A stretch of DNA of 64,000 bases from Paenibacillus taihuensis (GCF_003386535.1 NZ_QTTN01000028.1:22562-86561); one strand, 5' to 3'; counted from the first letter of the stretch, positions 8,480 to 18,372 are shown. The notes: a model not told the origin generated them from the letters alone. Numbers and translations are program-made.

Positions 8480-9397
8480 TTAATGATCCCGATTCATTAA
8501 ATAATCAGCAATTGCCATCAAATTGTCCGGATTTGCCAACTTCGCATCAGCCAGCGCTTGCTTGGATTCCTCCGTTAAACGCTCCACGAGCGCCACGCTC
8601 TTCTCCATGCCAAGCAAGAACGGGTATGTTACCTTCTGCTGCTGCACGTCGCTTTGCACCGGCTTGCCAAGCTTCGCCTCGTCGCCAATCAGATCCAGAA
8701 TGTCGTCCTGGATTTGAAAAGCTAGCCCAAGCTTGCGGGCGAATTGCTGCAGCGATTCCAGCTGCTGCTGCGTTGCGCCGCCGATCCGTGCTCCAGCCAA
8801 CACGGAGAACACGATCAAGTCGCTGGTCTTGTGCAAGTGGATGTACTCCAGTTCAGCAAGTGAGGTAACGCCCTGCTCGCCTAAGATATCAGCCGCCTGG
8901 CCTCCAACCATGCCCGGAGCACCCGCAAGCCTTGCGAGATCCGATACGATCGCGAGCGCCGTCTCTGGTGGAGTTCCAAGCGCAGCAGAACGAGTAATCG
9001 CGTAGAAGGCATGTGTGAGCAACCCATCGCCGGCAAGTATAGCCATCGCATCACCGTATACTTTATGATTGGTTAATTTGCCTCTTCGATAGTCATCGTT
9101 ATCCATCGCTGGCAAATCATCGTGAATGAGCGAGTACGTATGGATCATCTCAATCGCACACGCCACCGGCATTGCCTGGCTGCGGGCAAGACTGTTGCTG
9201 TGAACTGCCTCAGCCGCTGTCAGAACGAGAATAGGCCGCAGACGTTTACCGCCCGCCTCCAAGGAATACATCATCGACTCCCGAAGTGCCGGCGGAATAT
9301 CCCATTCCTGCGGGAGCGACATATGCAGCGCCTCTTCGATTTCCAAGACGGAGCGATTCAAGTAGTCGGCAGTAGAAACCGAAGTCTTCACTGGCAA
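8480..9397 (-). CDS. ispA: Farnesyl diphosphate synthase
   Basis: A trans-isoprenyl diphosphate synthase that builds C15 farnesyl-PP from IPP and DMAPP for undecaprenol, menaquinone and haem A. Both aspartate-rich motifs are present (DDLPAMD from residue 93; QIQDDILD near 230), with GGKRLRP for IPP binding. The length of about 303-305 fits the short-chain class; the exact chain length is inferred from family and context. TTG 9397 abuts the AGAGGGA site, and GTG 9391 has a better seven-base spacing. It lies just past xseB, and the ribosome site overlaps the xseB stop. Confidence 0.95.
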   Translation of the reverse strand: MPVKTSVSTADYLNRSVLEIEEALHMSLPQEWDIPPALRESMMYSLEAGGKRLRPILVLTAAEAVHSNSLARSQAMPVACAIEMIHTYSLIHDDLPAMDNDDYRRGKLTNHKVYGDAMAILAGDGLLTHAFYAITRSAALGTPPETALAIVSDLARLAGAPGMVGGQAADILGEQGVTSLAELEYIHLHKTSDLIVFSVLAGARIGGATQQQLESLQQFARKLGLAFQIQDDILDLIGDEAKLGKPVQSDVQQQKVTYPFLLGMEKSVALVERLTEESKQALADAKLANPDNLMAIADYLMNRDH

Positions 9398-9402
9398 TCC
9401 CT

Positions 9403-9660
9403 CTATTCCTCGTTTGTCTGGGCAAACGGTTTTTTATGTAAGCCGTTCTCTGTTTCAATGAGCACTTCGATCTTACGTTCAACATCCTCAAGTTTGGCGC
9501 CGCACAGCTGGGACAGCTTCATCCCTTCTTGGAACAATTCGATCGCCGTCTCAAGCGGAACATCGCCGCTCTCAAGCTTGCTTACGATCGACTCTAGACG
9601 TTCCATTGCCGTTTCGAAGCTAATCGCCTCTTCTTCCAACACTTTTTCTTTAGCTGCCAT
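9403..9660 (-). CDS. xseB: Exodeoxyribonuclease VII small subunit
   Basis: Small subunit of exonuclease VII, which degrades single-stranded DNA to oligonucleotides with XseA. The 85-residue helical protein has the family pattern SFETAMERLESIVSKLESGDVPLE. ATG at 9660 is nine bases after GGGGAGG and overlaps the xseA stop by 11 bases, implying translational coupling. A longer frame to 9717 is open but lies in xseA and lacks a ribosome site. Confidence 0.95.
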   Translation of the reverse strand: MAAKEKVLEEEAISFETAMERLESIVSKLESGDVPLETAIELFQEGMKLSQLCGAKLEDVERKIEVLIETENGLHKKPFAQTNEE

Positions 9661-11017
9661 CTGCTTTGGCCTCCCCATTAATTCCCCATACTTGGCATTC
9701 CAGCTGACCGTCTGCAACTTTAACCTTCACAAGGTCGCCGAGCTGGACGTCATTCACCGATTTCACGAGCCGTTTCTCCTGCTCATCGTAGATCAGGCTG
9801 TACCCTCTGGACATGACTTTCAGTGGACTAAGCGCATCAAGCTGCCTCATTGAAGCAAGCAGCTGCATCCGCTTCTCCTTCATGCCTGCTGCCATTGTCG
9901 ACTGCAGCCGGTCCGATACACGCTCCAGCTGCTTCGCTGCTTGCGCAGCTTGCGCTCCAGGATGCATCTTGGCAAGCGCTCCGCTGAGGCGTTTATATTT
10001 ATCAATGTTTCGTTCCGCAAGGCGAAGCACTCTCACATGCAGCCGTTCCTGTGCGCGGTCTAGCCGCTCGGCATGCTGCAATAAATATTTGCGCGGATTT
10101 ATGAATAATGGCGATCTGCGCAGCCGCGCAAGACGTTCCTTACGGTTGTTCAAAGACATTCGCAAACTACTCACAAGCCTTGATTCTGTCTGAGCCAGTT
10201 TCGATTTCAGCTCATGAACACTCGTAACGGCAAGCTCTGCGGCAGCTGTTGGCGTTGCGGCCCGGAGGTCTGCGACAAAGTCAGCTATCGTAAAATCCGT
10301 CTCATGTCCAACCGCCGAAATAACCGGAATGCGTGATCTGGCAATGCTTCTCGCAACCGCCTCTTCATTGAACGCCCATAGCTCTTCGAGCGACCCGCCG
10401 CCACGGCCTATTATTAATACGTCGACTTCGGCTAAACGGTTCATTGTTTCGATCGCTTTTACGATTGAAGGCGCAGCGCCTGTCCCTTGCACGAGAACGG
10501 GAAAAAGCAGCACCGGCACAGAAGGGTGACGGCGCTGCAGCGTAATGATTATATCCCGCACGGCCGCGCCTGTTGCAGACGTGATTACGCCGATTGCTTT
10601 CGGAAACCGCGGGATCGGCCGCTTCCGTGCTGCGTCAAACAAGCCTTCATCCTGCAGCTTCTTCTTCAGCTGCTCATAGGCCAGATAGAGACTTCCGATC
10701 CCGTCCGGCTGCATGGAGATACAGTAAAATTGATAATTGCCGTCACGCTCGTAAACGGAGATATTGCCCCTTGCAATAACCTTCGCGCCTTCCTTCGGAA
10801 TGAAGGGCAGCCGCTGATTGTAAGAAGCAAACATGATGCACTTGAGCCGGCTGTCCTTATCCTTAAGCGTGAAATACATATGTCCGCTTGAATGATGCGT
10901 GAAATTAGAGATCTCCCCGCGAATCCATACATCGCCGAGGAGCTCGTCCGATCCCAGCTTCATGCCAATATAACGATTTATCTCTTTAATCGAAAATATA
11001 CGCGTGCGATCCGCCAT
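9650..11017 (-). CDS. xseA: Exodeoxyribonuclease VII large subunit
   Basis: Catalytic subunit of exonuclease VII, used in mismatch and recombination repair. The 455-residue product has an N-terminal OB fold (about 1-110, VWIRGEISNFTHHSSGHMYF), the catalytic core with VITSATGAAVRDI and GRGGGSLEELWAFN (about 130-240) and a C-terminal coiled coil. It begins ten bases after the folD stop and overlaps xseB, so it is part of the folD-xseA-xseB-ispA run. Confidence 0.97.
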   Translation of the reverse strand: MADRTRIFSIKEINRYIGMKLGSDELLGDVWIRGEISNFTHHSSGHMYFTLKDKDSRLKCIMFASYNQRLPFIPKEGAKVIARGNISVYERDGNYQFYCISMQPDGIGSLYLAYEQLKKKLQDEGLFDAARKRPIPRFPKAIGVITSATGAAVRDIIITLQRRHPSVPVLLFPVLVQGTGAAPSIVKAIETMNRLAEVDVLIIGRGGGSLEELWAFNEEAVARSIARSRIPVISAVGHETDFTIADFVADLRAATPTAAAELAVTSVHELKSKLAQTESRLVSSLRMSLNNRKERLARLRRSPLFINPRKYLLQHAERLDRAQERLHVRVLRLAERNIDKYKRLSGALAKMHPGAQAAQAAKQLERVSDRLQSTMAAGMKEKRMQLLASMRQLDALSPLKVMSRGYSLIYDEQEKRLVKSVNDVQLGDLVKVKVADGQLECQVWGINGEAKADGS

Positions 11018-11027
11018 CTTCCGCTTA

Positions 11028-11888
11028 TCACCCCTGGATTGCGTGTTGTTGTTTCGCCGCTTTCAGCGTGTTCAGCATCAGCATTGTAATCGTCATCGGA
11101 CCAACACCGCCCGGTACCGGCGTCACATAGCCCGCTGTTTCAAGCACATCGTCATAGTCGACATCGCCAGCCAGCTTGCCGGTTTCCAGACGGTTAATGC
11201 CGACGTCGATAACGACCGCACCCGGCTTCACGAACTTGCTGCCGATTGCCTTGGCTTTGCCGATCGCTACGACTAGAATATCAGCCGTTCTTGCGATCTC
11301 TTCCATATTCGCTGTACGCGAATGACAGATCGTCACAGTCGCGTTCTCGCGAAGCAGCAGCATCGATACCGGCTTGCCGACAATATTGCTGCGGCCAATA
11401 ACGACTGCATGCTTGCCAGCAATGGATACGCCTGTCCGCTTAATTAGCTCGATAACGCCTGCTGGCGTACAAGGCAGTAAGCTATCGTCACCGATCACGA
11501 GATTGCCGACGCTGACCGGATGGAAGCCATCCACGTCTTTCATAGGGCTGATTGCATCGATAACCGCTTTCTCATTGATATGCTTCGGCAGCGGCAGCTG
11601 CACGAGAATACCATGAATCGTCGATTGATTGTTGAGTCTATCGATTAGCGCCAGAAGCTCTTCTTCAGACGCATCGCCGCTAAGACGGTGAACCTCTGAA
11701 TAGAAACCAAGCTGCTGGCATGCTTTCTCCTTGCTGCCTACATACACCTTCGAAGCCGCGTCTTCGCCGACAAGGACAACGGCAAGACCAGGCTGAATGC
11801 CTTGCGCAGACAATTTCGCCGTTTCTTCTCCAATTTCAACTCGGATTGCATCCGAAATCACTTTACCTTCAATACGCTGTGCAGTCAT
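11028..11888 (-). CDS. folD: Bifunctional methylenetetrahydrofolate dehydrogenase/cyclohydrolase
   Basis: FolD interconverts 5,10-methylene-, 5,10-methenyl- and 10-formyl-tetrahydrofolate with NADP, feeding purine and formyl-Met synthesis. The 286-residue protein has the catalytic region with [18 protein letters not shown], the Rossmann motif [11 protein letters not shown] and C-terminal [14 protein letters not shown] 11888 is eleven bases after AGGAG; a GTG at 11900 abuts the ribosome site and is rejected. It is first in the folD-xseAB run. Confidence 0.97.
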   Translation of the reverse strand: MTAQRIEGKVISDAIRVEIGEETAKLSAQGIQPGLAVVLVGEDAASKVYVGSKEKACQQLGFYSEVHRLSGDASEEELLALIDRLNNQSTIHGILVQLPLPKHINEKAVIDAISPMKDVDGFHPVSVGNLVIGDDSLLPCTPAGVIELIKRTGVSIAGKHAVVIGRSNIVGKPVSMLLLRENATVTICHSRTANMEEIARTADILVVAIGKAKAIGSKFVKPGAVVIDVGINRLETGKLAGDVDYDDVLETAGYVTPVPGGVGPMTITMLMLNTLKAAKQQHAIQG

Positions 11889-11950
11889 TCTCGTAATCAC
11901 TCCTGAATCGATGTTATGATAGCAGTTTTGAACGCTTGAAAATGGACTAA

Positions 11951-11995
11951 ATTTTCTTAAAGCCCCTTAAATCCTGTAAAAGGACTCAAGGGGCT
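11951..11995 (-). terminator. Probable terminator of nusB
   Basis: On the minus strand AGCCCCTTGAGTCCT and AGGATTTAAGGGGCT form a stem with one internal mismatch, then TTAAGAAAATTT. The T-run is weak, so read-through into folD is possible. Confidence 0.55.
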
Positions 11996-12037
11996 ACCGT
12001 TAAGCGAGTGAAGACTCGCTATCGTTAACTCATAAGT

Positions 12038-12490
12038 TTAAGCCTTCGGCTTGAGCTCATCGAGCGCCTGCAGCAGACGGCCTAGAACGCCGTTGACGAA
12101 CTTGCCGGACTCGTCCGTACCGAAATGCTTCGCAAGCTCGATGGCTTCGTTGATGATTGCCTTAGGCGGCACATCATCCCGGAATACAAGCTCATAGCAA
12201 GCGAGGCGAAGGATCTGCCGATCTACACGAGACAAACGATCGACTTGCCAACCCGTCAAATAGTGCTGCAGCATATCATCAATCGCTGATTTGCGCTCAA
12301 GTACGCCTTGAACCATTTCGCGCACATATTCATCAATGCGGTGAACGTCCGCAGCGTCCGCTTCGATCTCATTCTCTTCTTTCACTTCATCCACCAGCAT
12401 ATCCACTGCGGATGCTGCTGTTGCTTCTTCATTCATTTCCATATGGTACAAGCTTTGTACCACAATTTCCCGTGCTAGCCTACGTTTCAT
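12038..12490 (-). CDS. nusB: Transcription antitermination factor NusB
   Basis: NusB binds boxA RNA with NusE (S10) and supports antitermination of rRNA operons. The 150-residue all-helical product begins MKRRLAREIVVQSLY and has the family C-terminus IINEAIELAKHFGTDESGKFVNGVL. ATG 12490 is four bases after GGGAGG; a longer upstream reading frame has no ribosome site. It follows the DUF2273/amaP genes by about 95 bases. Confidence 0.97.
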   Translation of the reverse strand: MKRRLAREIVVQSLYHMEMNEEATAASAVDMLVDEVKEENEIEADAADVHRIDEYVREMVQGVLERKSAIDDMLQHYLTGWQVDRLSRVDRQILRLACYELVFRDDVPPKAIINEAIELAKHFGTDESGKFVNGVLGRLLQALDELKPKA

Positions 12491-12584
12491 GGTGCCTCCC
12501 GATTCATCACATTGGTCAAAATATGATCTCCTCCCTGCCCCGAACGAATCCACTTAAGTCCGGGGTACGGAGGAGACCATAGTA

Positions 12585-12815
12585 TTATCTAAACGGCCTC
12601 CATCGTTCCATAAGCCATTCGCCAAGCCGCTGCCATGGAATAATGGGGCCTCTTTGTTGGTCTTTCGCTTTGCCTATGGTATAGCCGATACAAAGCAGAA
12701 AGGCGAAAAACAGCATGTCCCAAAAACCTACAATAAAATAAAGAAGACCAAGAATGATACCTGCTGTTACACCGGTTATCCGTCCCCCGTAGGTTGTCCA
12801 GACTTCCTTCCACAT
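12585..12815 (-). CDS. DUF2273 small membrane protein
   Basis: About 76 residues with two predicted membrane helices and a conserved charged tail. DUF2273 proteins are typically encoded with Asp23/Gls24 and AmaP, as here, and probably belong to the same envelope-associated complex. ATG 12815 has GAGGTG seven bases upstream. The exact function is unknown. Confidence 0.85.
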   Translation of the reverse strand: MWKEVWTTYGGRITGVTAGIILGLLYFIVGFWDMLFFAFLLCIGYTIGKAKDQQRGPIIPWQRLGEWLMERWRPFR

Positions 12816-12826
12816 CGGCATCACCT

Positions 12827-13390
12827 CTATTCTACGCGACTTTTAAAGTTCGCGGTTTGGATGATATTAGCTACGAATACAGACACGCCGGCTACAGGAA
12901 TACCTGTAATCTCTTCCACATGGGATTTGACGGCACGCTGTATTTCTTCAGTAAGAACCGGAATCGAGCTTTCACCATCAGCAATGGCGCGCAATGACAC
13001 TTCAATGCCTGCGTCGCTAATTCGAATTCTTGCTTTCAGATCTTTCACGCCGCGCTGGCGGCTTGCTGCCTTAAGCGCGAGGTTCTCAACGGTCTCTAGC
13101 GAGATGCGAATGTCGCCGAATTCCGTCCGCTGGTCAATCGACGGTGCGGATGAATTGCTCCGTCTAAGCGATACATAGAAGAAACGAAGGCTAATGATAA
13201 AGACAAGCGCGGAGACGATGAGCACCGTCGCCTGCAGCCAGTCATAGTCGCCGCTGTATGTATTATGTACGAGATTGATCAGCCACTCTTCAGGGAACCA
13301 GTACATGCCTGCGCTGAATGCAATGACAGCCACCGCACCGATCGCCAAGCTGTATAAGAATAATAGGAACTTGTCCAGCACTCTAATCAA
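12827..13390 (-). CDS. amaP: Alkaline shock response membrane anchor protein AmaP
   Basis: AmaP anchors Asp23-family proteins to the membrane in staphylococci. The 187-residue product has two membrane segments (about 8-30 and 53-72), then a soluble domain (about 90-180) that itself resembles Asp23 (ISLETVENLALKAASRQRGV … EITGIPV). The TTG start at 13390 is nine bases after AAGGAGG. It overlaps the DUF2273 ribosome site. A terminator-like hairpin separates it from asp23. Confidence 0.93.
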   Translation of the reverse strand: MIRVLDKFLLFLYSLAIGAVAVIAFSAGMYWFPEEWLINLVHNTYSGDYDWLQATVLIVSALVFIISLRFFYVSLRRSNSSAPSIDQRTEFGDIRISLETVENLALKAASRQRGVKDLKARIRISDAGIEVSLRAIADGESSIPVLTEEIQRAVKSHVEEITGIPVAGVSVFVANIIQTANFKSRVE

Positions 13391-13420
13391 CGTGAGATTC
13401 CTCCTTGGGGCGGACTAGAT

Positions 13421-13462
13421 AAAACCCCCTAGCGCCGAGCGGCAAGCCCAACCACTAGGGGG
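13421..13462 (-). terminator. Terminator of asp23
   Basis: CCCCCTAG and CTAGGGGG form an 8-bp stem (13425-13462) with a GC-rich loop, then TTTTATC on the minus strand. It sits between asp23 and amaP and may only attenuate, since amaP has no clear promoter of its own. Confidence 0.7.
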
Positions 13463-13498
13463 TATGTCATCATTCATTTACGATTGACGATTGCATCT

Positions 13499-13906
13499 CT
13501 ACTTTAGGCGCGTAACGATCTCATCTTCTTCCAGCTTCTCTGTTGTCTTGAAATGAACGTCATGGATATGCACATTCACTTCGACTACATGGAGACCAGT
13601 CATCATTTCGATGGACCGTTTCACGTTGTTCTGAATGTTAGCCGCAATTTCCGGAATACGATTGCCGTATTCCACAATGATGGAGACATCGACTGCAGCC
13701 TCACGCTGCCCAACTTCAACCTTTACACCTTTGGACAAGTTTTTACGGCCCAGTAGCTCTGCAATGCCGCCGGCGAAACCGCCGCTCATGCCTGCAACGC
13801 CCTTTACCTCAATTGTCGCAAGTCCAGCAATGATCTCAATCACTTCGGGTGCGATTTGAATAGTGCCCATGTCCGTCTTTTCGTAGTCCGCTGCTAGCGT
13901 ACTCAT
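13499..13906 (-). CDS. Asp23/Gls24 family envelope stress protein
   Basis: Asp23/Gls24 proteins are abundant, membrane-associated proteins linked to envelope and alkaline stress. The 135-residue product has the family core IQIAPEVIEIIAGLATIEVKGVAGMSGG and IPEIAANIQNNVKRSIEMMTGLHVVEVNVHI. ATG 13906 is ten bases after GGGAGGTG. The same family in B. subtilis (YqhY) lies next to accC, as it does here, and has been linked to control of acetyl-CoA carboxylase. Confidence 0.95.
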   Translation of the reverse strand: MSTLAADYEKTDMGTIQIAPEVIEIIAGLATIEVKGVAGMSGGFAGGIAELLGRKNLSKGVKVEVGQREAAVDVSIIVEYGNRIPEIAANIQNNVKRSIEMMTGLHVVEVNVHIHDVHFKTTEKLEEDEIVTRLK

Positions 13907-14048
13907 GGTTATCCTACACCTCCCGTAAAAGTTGCGTATATCCGCCAATTTTGGCATGGATAGCTTATCCGCTTCTTATTCCTATACTATAGCATTCCAA
14001 AGGAATTATGACAAACCAGTCCAATTGTCACAACCGCGATTCTCGCGG

Positions 14049-15407
14049 TTATTCTACAGGATTGTTAATGTCATTGTCCTCGAGGAACTTGATATCGAAA
14101 TTGCCTTTGAGGAATTTCGGATGATTCAAGAGCTTCATATGGAACGGAATCGTCGTCTTAATCCCATCGATCGCGAACTCGCCGAGTGCCCGCTTCATCC
14201 GTGCAATCGCGTCTTCACGCGTTGCGCCCCAGACGATCAGCTTCGCGATCATCGAATCGTAATGCGGGGAAATCGTATAACCCGGATATGCACCGCTGTC
14301 AACACGCACGCCTAGACCGCCTGGCGGCAAGTAGAAGTCGATCTTACCTGGCGAAGGCATAAAGCCGCGCTCCGAATCTTCCGCATTAATCCGGCATTCG
14401 ATCGACCAGCCGTTAATCTTCAGATCTTCTTGCTTGAAGGAAAGCTCATTGCCTTCTGCCACAGAGATCATTTCTTTAATCAGGTCGACGCCAGTAATCA
14501 ATTCTGTTACTGGATGCTCTACCTGAATACGCGTATTCATCTCCATGAAGTAGAAGTTGCCGTCTGGACCGAGCAAGAACTCAAGAGTGCCAGCGCCGGA
14601 ATAGTTAACAGCAAGCGCAGCGCGCACAGCTGCCTGGCCCATACGCTCACGAAGCGCCGGGCTAAGAATCGGACAAGGCGCTTCCTCGACAAGCTTCTGG
14701 CGGCGGCGCTGCACGGAGCAGTCACGCTCGAACAAGTGAACGGCGTTGCCATGCTTGTCGGCCATAATTTGAATTTCAACGTGCTTCATGCCCGTCAAAT
14801 ATTTCTCAAGGTAAACGCCGGCATTGCCGAAAGCCTTCTGCGCTTCCTGCTGAGCCGTCGTAATTTGCGAAATGAGGGAATTCTCGTCCTCTGCAATACG
14901 GATGCCTTTGCCGCCTCCGCCCGCAGTTGCTTTAATAATAACCGGATAGCCAATCTCGCGGGCTACGCGAATGGCATCATCCATATCTTCGATCAGGCCG
15001 TCAGAGCCTGGGATAATCGGTACGTCGGCTTGCTTCATCGTCGATTTTGCAACCGCTTTATCACCCATCTTGCTAATCGCTTGCGGGGAAGGACCGATAA
15101 AGGTCACGTTGCAGGATTCGCAAATTTCAGCGAAATCCGCATTTTCCGCCAGGAAGCCGTAGCCCGGGTGGATCGCATCGCAATCGGTTAACGTTGCAAC
15201 GCTCATAATATTCGTCAAGTTCAGGTAGCTGTCTTTGGACGCAACCGGTCCGATGCAATAAGCTTCATCAGCTAAACGTACATGAAGGGATTCACGGTCC
15301 GCTTCCGAATAAACAGCAACGGTTTGAATGCCGAGCTCGCGGCAAGCACGAATAATACGCACAGCGATTTCGCCCCGGTTTGCAATCAATATTTTGTTGA
15401 ATTTCAT
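14049..15407 (-). CDS. accC: Acetyl-CoA carboxylase, biotin carboxylase subunit
   Basis: AccC carboxylates the biotin on AccB with ATP and bicarbonate, the first half-reaction of fatty acid synthesis. The 452-residue protein has the N-terminal domain [17 protein letters not shown]-grasp glycine loop AGGGGKGI (about 160-168), active-site [14 protein letters not shown] and a C-terminal biotin carboxylase domain. ATG 15407 is seven bases after AAGGAG. It follows accB at a short distance and the two form one operon. Confidence 0.98.
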   Translation of the reverse strand: MKFNKILIANRGEIAVRIIRACRELGIQTVAVYSEADRESLHVRLADEAYCIGPVASKDSYLNLTNIMSVATLTDCDAIHPGYGFLAENADFAEICESCNVTFIGPSPQAISKMGDKAVAKSTMKQADVPIIPGSDGLIEDMDDAIRVAREIGYPVIIKATAGGGGKGIRIAEDENSLISQITTAQQEAQKAFGNAGVYLEKYLTGMKHVEIQIMADKHGNAVHLFERDCSVQRRRQKLVEEAPCPILSPALRERMGQAAVRAALAVNYSGAGTLEFLLGPDGNFYFMEMNTRIQVEHPVTELITGVDLIKEMISVAEGNELSFKQEDLKINGWSIECRINAEDSERGFMPSPGKIDFYLPPGGLGVRVDSGAYPGYTISPHYDSMIAKLIVWGATREDAIARMKRALGEFAIDGIKTTIPFHMKLLNHPKFLKGNFDIKFLEDNDINNPVE

Positions 15408-15462
15408 GGGTAAGCTCCTTTCGCGCATGCTATTGTACTTGATTCCCTTTTCGCTTCAAATG

Positions 15463-15948
15463 CTACTCCGGTTTAACCAGGAACAACGGCTGCCCGAATT
15501 CGACAAGCTGGCCATTCTCAACAAGGATGTCAACGATTTCGCCGCGTACTTCGGCTTCAAGCTCATTCATAAGCTTCATCGCTTCAAGGATACATACGAT
15601 CGACTTCTCGTTAATGCGATCGCCAACATTCACGTAAGCACCTTTCTCTGGCGAGGACGCGCGGTAGAAAGTACCCACCATCGGCGATACGATTTGGTGA
15701 TAGTTCTCAGTAGCTGCCGGCTGCGACGCTTGCGCGCTTGCTTGCGGGCTTGGTGCCGGTGCTGCTGCCTGCGGCTGATACGCCTGCGTATATGTAGGAA
15801 TGGCTGAAGCAGCTTGTACATTCACCACTTCTGTTTTGCCGGGTTTACGAATCATTAGGCGTGCGCCATCGTTTTCGATTTCAAGTTCATGGACGGAAGT
15901 ACCGTCAACCAGTTTGATCAATTCTTTTATCTCACTCAGCTTAAACAT
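15463..15948 (-). CDS. accB: Acetyl-CoA carboxylase, biotin carboxyl carrier protein
   Basis: The 161-residue carrier has an N-terminal segment, a flexible Ala/Pro/Gln-rich linker (about 50-85) and a C-terminal biotinyl domain with the attachment lysine in EAMKLMNE. ATG 15948 follows AGGAG by seven bases; the longer frame to 15975 has no ribosome site. It is preceded by the strong terminator of the spoIIIA operon, so its promoter must lie between about 15949 and 16110. Confidence 0.97.
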   Translation of the reverse strand: MFKLSEIKELIKLVDGTSVHELEIENDGARLMIRKPGKTEVVNVQAASAIPTYTQAYQPQAAAPAPSPQASAQASQPAATENYHQIVSPMVGTFYRASSPEKGAYVNVGDRINEKSIVCILEAMKLMNELEAEVRGEIVDILVENGQLVEFGQPLFLVKPE

Positions 15949-16104
15949 CGTTTCACTCCTAAAAATGTAGTGCATCTTCAGGGAAGATGCTTCTTAGTAA
16001 CAATAACAGTGGGTAAGGTGCAATTTACCAAACCTGCACATACCAATGCTCATTATAGCATAAACCACCCGGAACACGAACCCATTTTTTATACAAGCCT
16101 GGAT

Positions 16105-16144
16105 GGGAAAAAGCCCCATTGCCTATAGCATTGGCAATGGGGCT
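16105..16144 (-). terminator. Terminator of the spoIIIA operon
   Basis: AGCCCCATTGCC pairs perfectly with GGCAATGGGGCT (16113-16144), followed on the minus strand by TTTTCCC. It isolates spoIIIA from accBC. Confidence 0.85.
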
Positions 16145-16158
16145 CTCTCTTAGACCGT

Positions 16159-16872
16159 TTACTTCACATATTGAATCGTCACTTGATCCGGAGATACGCC
16201 AAGCTCGTTGATGACCATGGACAGGATCGTTTCCGCTTGGCTCTTCTCGAGCTTCTCGCTTTGGACGACGACTTTGTAACGGTCATTATCGTCAGATACG
16301 ACAGCCGCATTGCTGAATTGTTTCGTCAGCTCTTCTTCAAGGGCAGTAACCTTCGTGCTCTTGTCTTCCAGCAGATTCAGCTGATCAACAGCCGCGCCGG
16401 CCGCTTTCTCGTCCTGCTTCGTATCGGAGATGGTGCCCAGCAGCTTGTTGTACTCATCATAGAACTTCTGATCGCGCTTCTCTTGCATTTGGCTGAACAC
16501 GCTCTCGCTGACTGCGCCGGATTTCTCCAGCTGCTTGAGCGTTTCTTGATCCGCTGCGTCTGCTGCCGCTCTATTGTCTGCCGCAGCTGTGCTGTCCTTC
16601 GAAGCATCCTGCGTACTGTTCGTTGCCGTTGCATCTGTGCTTGCATTCGCGTCTTTATTGCCTGTTACTTCGGATACGGTAATGCCGTTGTCGTTGCCAG
16701 CATCGCTGGAAGCCTCCGTCGCGTTCGAAGCTGCGCTCTGCTGCTGCTGCGTTCCGTCAGTGACCATGTTGCTTGGCGTTCCTACATCCTCAGTAAACAA
16801 ATAATAAGCCGACAAAATGACCATTAAACTCAGCATGGATACTAGCCAAATCGTTTGCCTTTTGTTGTTCAT
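16159..16872 (-). CDS. spoIIIAH: Stage III sporulation protein AH
   Basis: SpoIIIAH sits in the mother-cell membrane and binds forespore SpoIIQ across the septum, forming the channel that keeps the engulfed forespore active. The 237-residue product has one N-terminal membrane helix (about 8-25), a low-complexity Ala/Ser/Asp/Thr linker (about 35-110) and the YscJ/FliF-like domain (about 115-237). ATG at 16872 follows GGGAGG. Last gene of the operon. Confidence 0.95.
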   Translation of the reverse strand: MNNKRQTIWLVSMLSLMVILSAYYLFTEDVGTPSNMVTDGTQQQQSAASNATEASSDAGNDNGITVSEVTGNKDANASTDATATNSTQDASKDSTAAADNRAAADAADQETLKQLEKSGAVSESVFSQMQEKRDQKFYDEYNKLLGTISDTKQDEKAAGAAVDQLNLLEDKSTKVTALEEELTKQFSNAAVVSDDNDRYKVVVQSEKLEKSQAETILSMVINELGVSPDQVTIQYVK

Positions 16873-16910
16873 TTACGAACAGCCTCCCTTTTCATTGTCC
16901 AATTGAAATT

Positions 16911-17558
16911 TTATTGGTGTTTGCGGGGAACAACCGATATTCGGTTGACCGCAACATTAAGGCCCTTCTCGACAGCGTCGACAATGAGCCGTCTTACCGT
17001 ACCGTTCTCTGCACCCTTCGCGACGATCAGTACACCGCGAATTTTCGGCTGAAGCTTCTTCACAATGATTGGCGATTGGTCGCCGGATGTATCGTAGAGC
17101 ACCACTTGTCCTTCCTTAGTCAGGGCTGTGATGCTTCGTTTACCGCCATTCTTGTCGCTTTCGTTCGTAATCTGCTGCGATTCTTTCTGGTTTAGCTGTA
17201 CGACCGATTCCTCCGTGGAGTCCACCGTTATCAGCACGTCGACATCGCTTACGCCCACGATCATCTCCAAGATCTCTTTAAGCCGATTCTCCAGCGAATG
17301 CTCGATGACGTCAAAAGGGCTGTTCGATGAACCGCCTGGCCCCAAAGCCGCTTCCGTCTGCGGAGCATTGGACGCTGTTGTTTGCTGATCTGCGGATGGT
17401 ACTTGGCGATAGGTGAGAAAAGAGTTCAGGATAACTAGCGCGACTCCGATCCCTCCGAGAATGAGCAGCCAGCGCAGCGTCTTCACCCGCTTCGGCCCTC
17501 CGCCTCCACGACCGCCTCCAACTGATGACTCCAGCGCATCCAGCCATTTGGCCAACAT
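16911..17558 (-). CDS. spoIIIAG: Stage III sporulation protein AG
   Basis: SpoIIIAG forms a large oligomeric ring in the mother-cell/forespore channel. The 215-residue protein has an N-terminal Gly-rich cytosolic stretch, one membrane helix (about 28-48) and a ring-building domain (about 85-215: LENRLKEILEMIVGVSDVDVLITVDS …). ATG 17558 follows AGGGGAG. The order AF-AG-AH matches B. subtilis. Confidence 0.96.
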   Translation of the reverse strand: MLAKWLDALESSVGGGRGGGGPKRVKTLRWLLILGGIGVALVILNSFLTYRQVPSADQQTTASNAPQTEAALGPGGSSNSPFDVIEHSLENRLKEILEMIVGVSDVDVLITVDSTEESVVQLNQKESQQITNESDKNGGKRSITALTKEGQVVLYDTSGDQSPIIVKKLQPKIRGVLIVAKGAENGTVRRLIVDAVEKGLNVAVNRISVVPRKHQ

Positions 17559-17573
17559 CGTTCTCCCCTTTCC

Positions 17574-18347
17574 CTACTTTGCCGACTCGGCATCCGCTTG
17601 CTGCTGCAGCACTTCAATTCGTTTCGGATTCACACTCCAGCCTTGCCGGAGCACTTCCTTAACGGCAGCTGCCGCAGCGTTGTTCACTGGCTGAACCTCT
17701 GCAGAAGCATCTGGTGTGTTCCCCTGCTGATCCGTCACGGGCGGGACCGTAACTTCGATCGCTTCAATCTCTTCGACCGGCTTCACGTTCTTCCCCGAAT
17801 TCGAATTACCTGTTGCCGCGCTCTCATCCTCCGGGACCGACTCTGAGTTCGCTGCTGAATCTGCATCTGGCTCTGTTCCTGGTTCCGGCTTTGCTAATGT
17901 CACCACGACCGAGTCGATTCGTGCCTGATCTCCGCCGTTCGTTCCGATCAGCTTGACGTTCACCCCTGCCACTTGCAATCCGGTCGACTCTGCGATGCTT
18001 TCCTTCATGGATGCCCCGAGCCTCTGTTCCGTCAGCAGTAAGGCCGAATCCTGCTGCTTCTGCTGCAGCTTCTTGGCATTCTCTTGAATCTCTTCAAGCG
18101 TCGGCATGTGGAGCTGGTCATTCTTGGTCGATTGAATCCAGTTATCCACCTGCTGATCCAGCCTTGCGTTGAAGTCGCCTTGGAGCAGCCGAATGATCGG
18201 CGTCAGGATGGTCAGAAGGATAATCAGTCCCGCGACCAGTCTTACATACCGCTGCATCGCCTTGTTTGGCAGAATCAGATCAATAAAGCCCGCCAGCAGC
18301 ACAACCGCGATAATTTGCTGAAGCCATACGGCAAGCCAGTTCAGCAT
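17574..18347 (-). CDS. spoIIIAF: Stage III sporulation protein AF
   Basis: A 257-residue component of the SpoIIIA channel with two N-terminal membrane helices (about 7-25 and 32-52) and a soluble domain. A Glu/Ser/Asn-rich insertion (about 155-215) makes it longer than the roughly 200-residue B. subtilis protein. ATG 18347 follows AGGAGGGG by five bases. Confidence 0.95.
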   Translation of the reverse strand: MLNWLAVWLQQIIAVVLLAGFIDLILPNKAMQRYVRLVAGLIILLTILTPIIRLLQGDFNARLDQQVDNWIQSTKNDQLHMPTLEEIQENAKKLQQKQQDSALLLTEQRLGASMKESIAESTGLQVAGVNVKLIGTNGGDQARIDSVVVTLAKPEPGTEPDADSAANSESVPEDESAATGNSNSGKNVKPVEEIEAIEVTVPPVTDQQGNTPDASAEVQPVNNAAAAAVKEVLRQGWSVNPKRIEVLQQQADAESAK

Positions 18348-18372
18348 GCGAACCCCTCCTGCTTCATGCGCT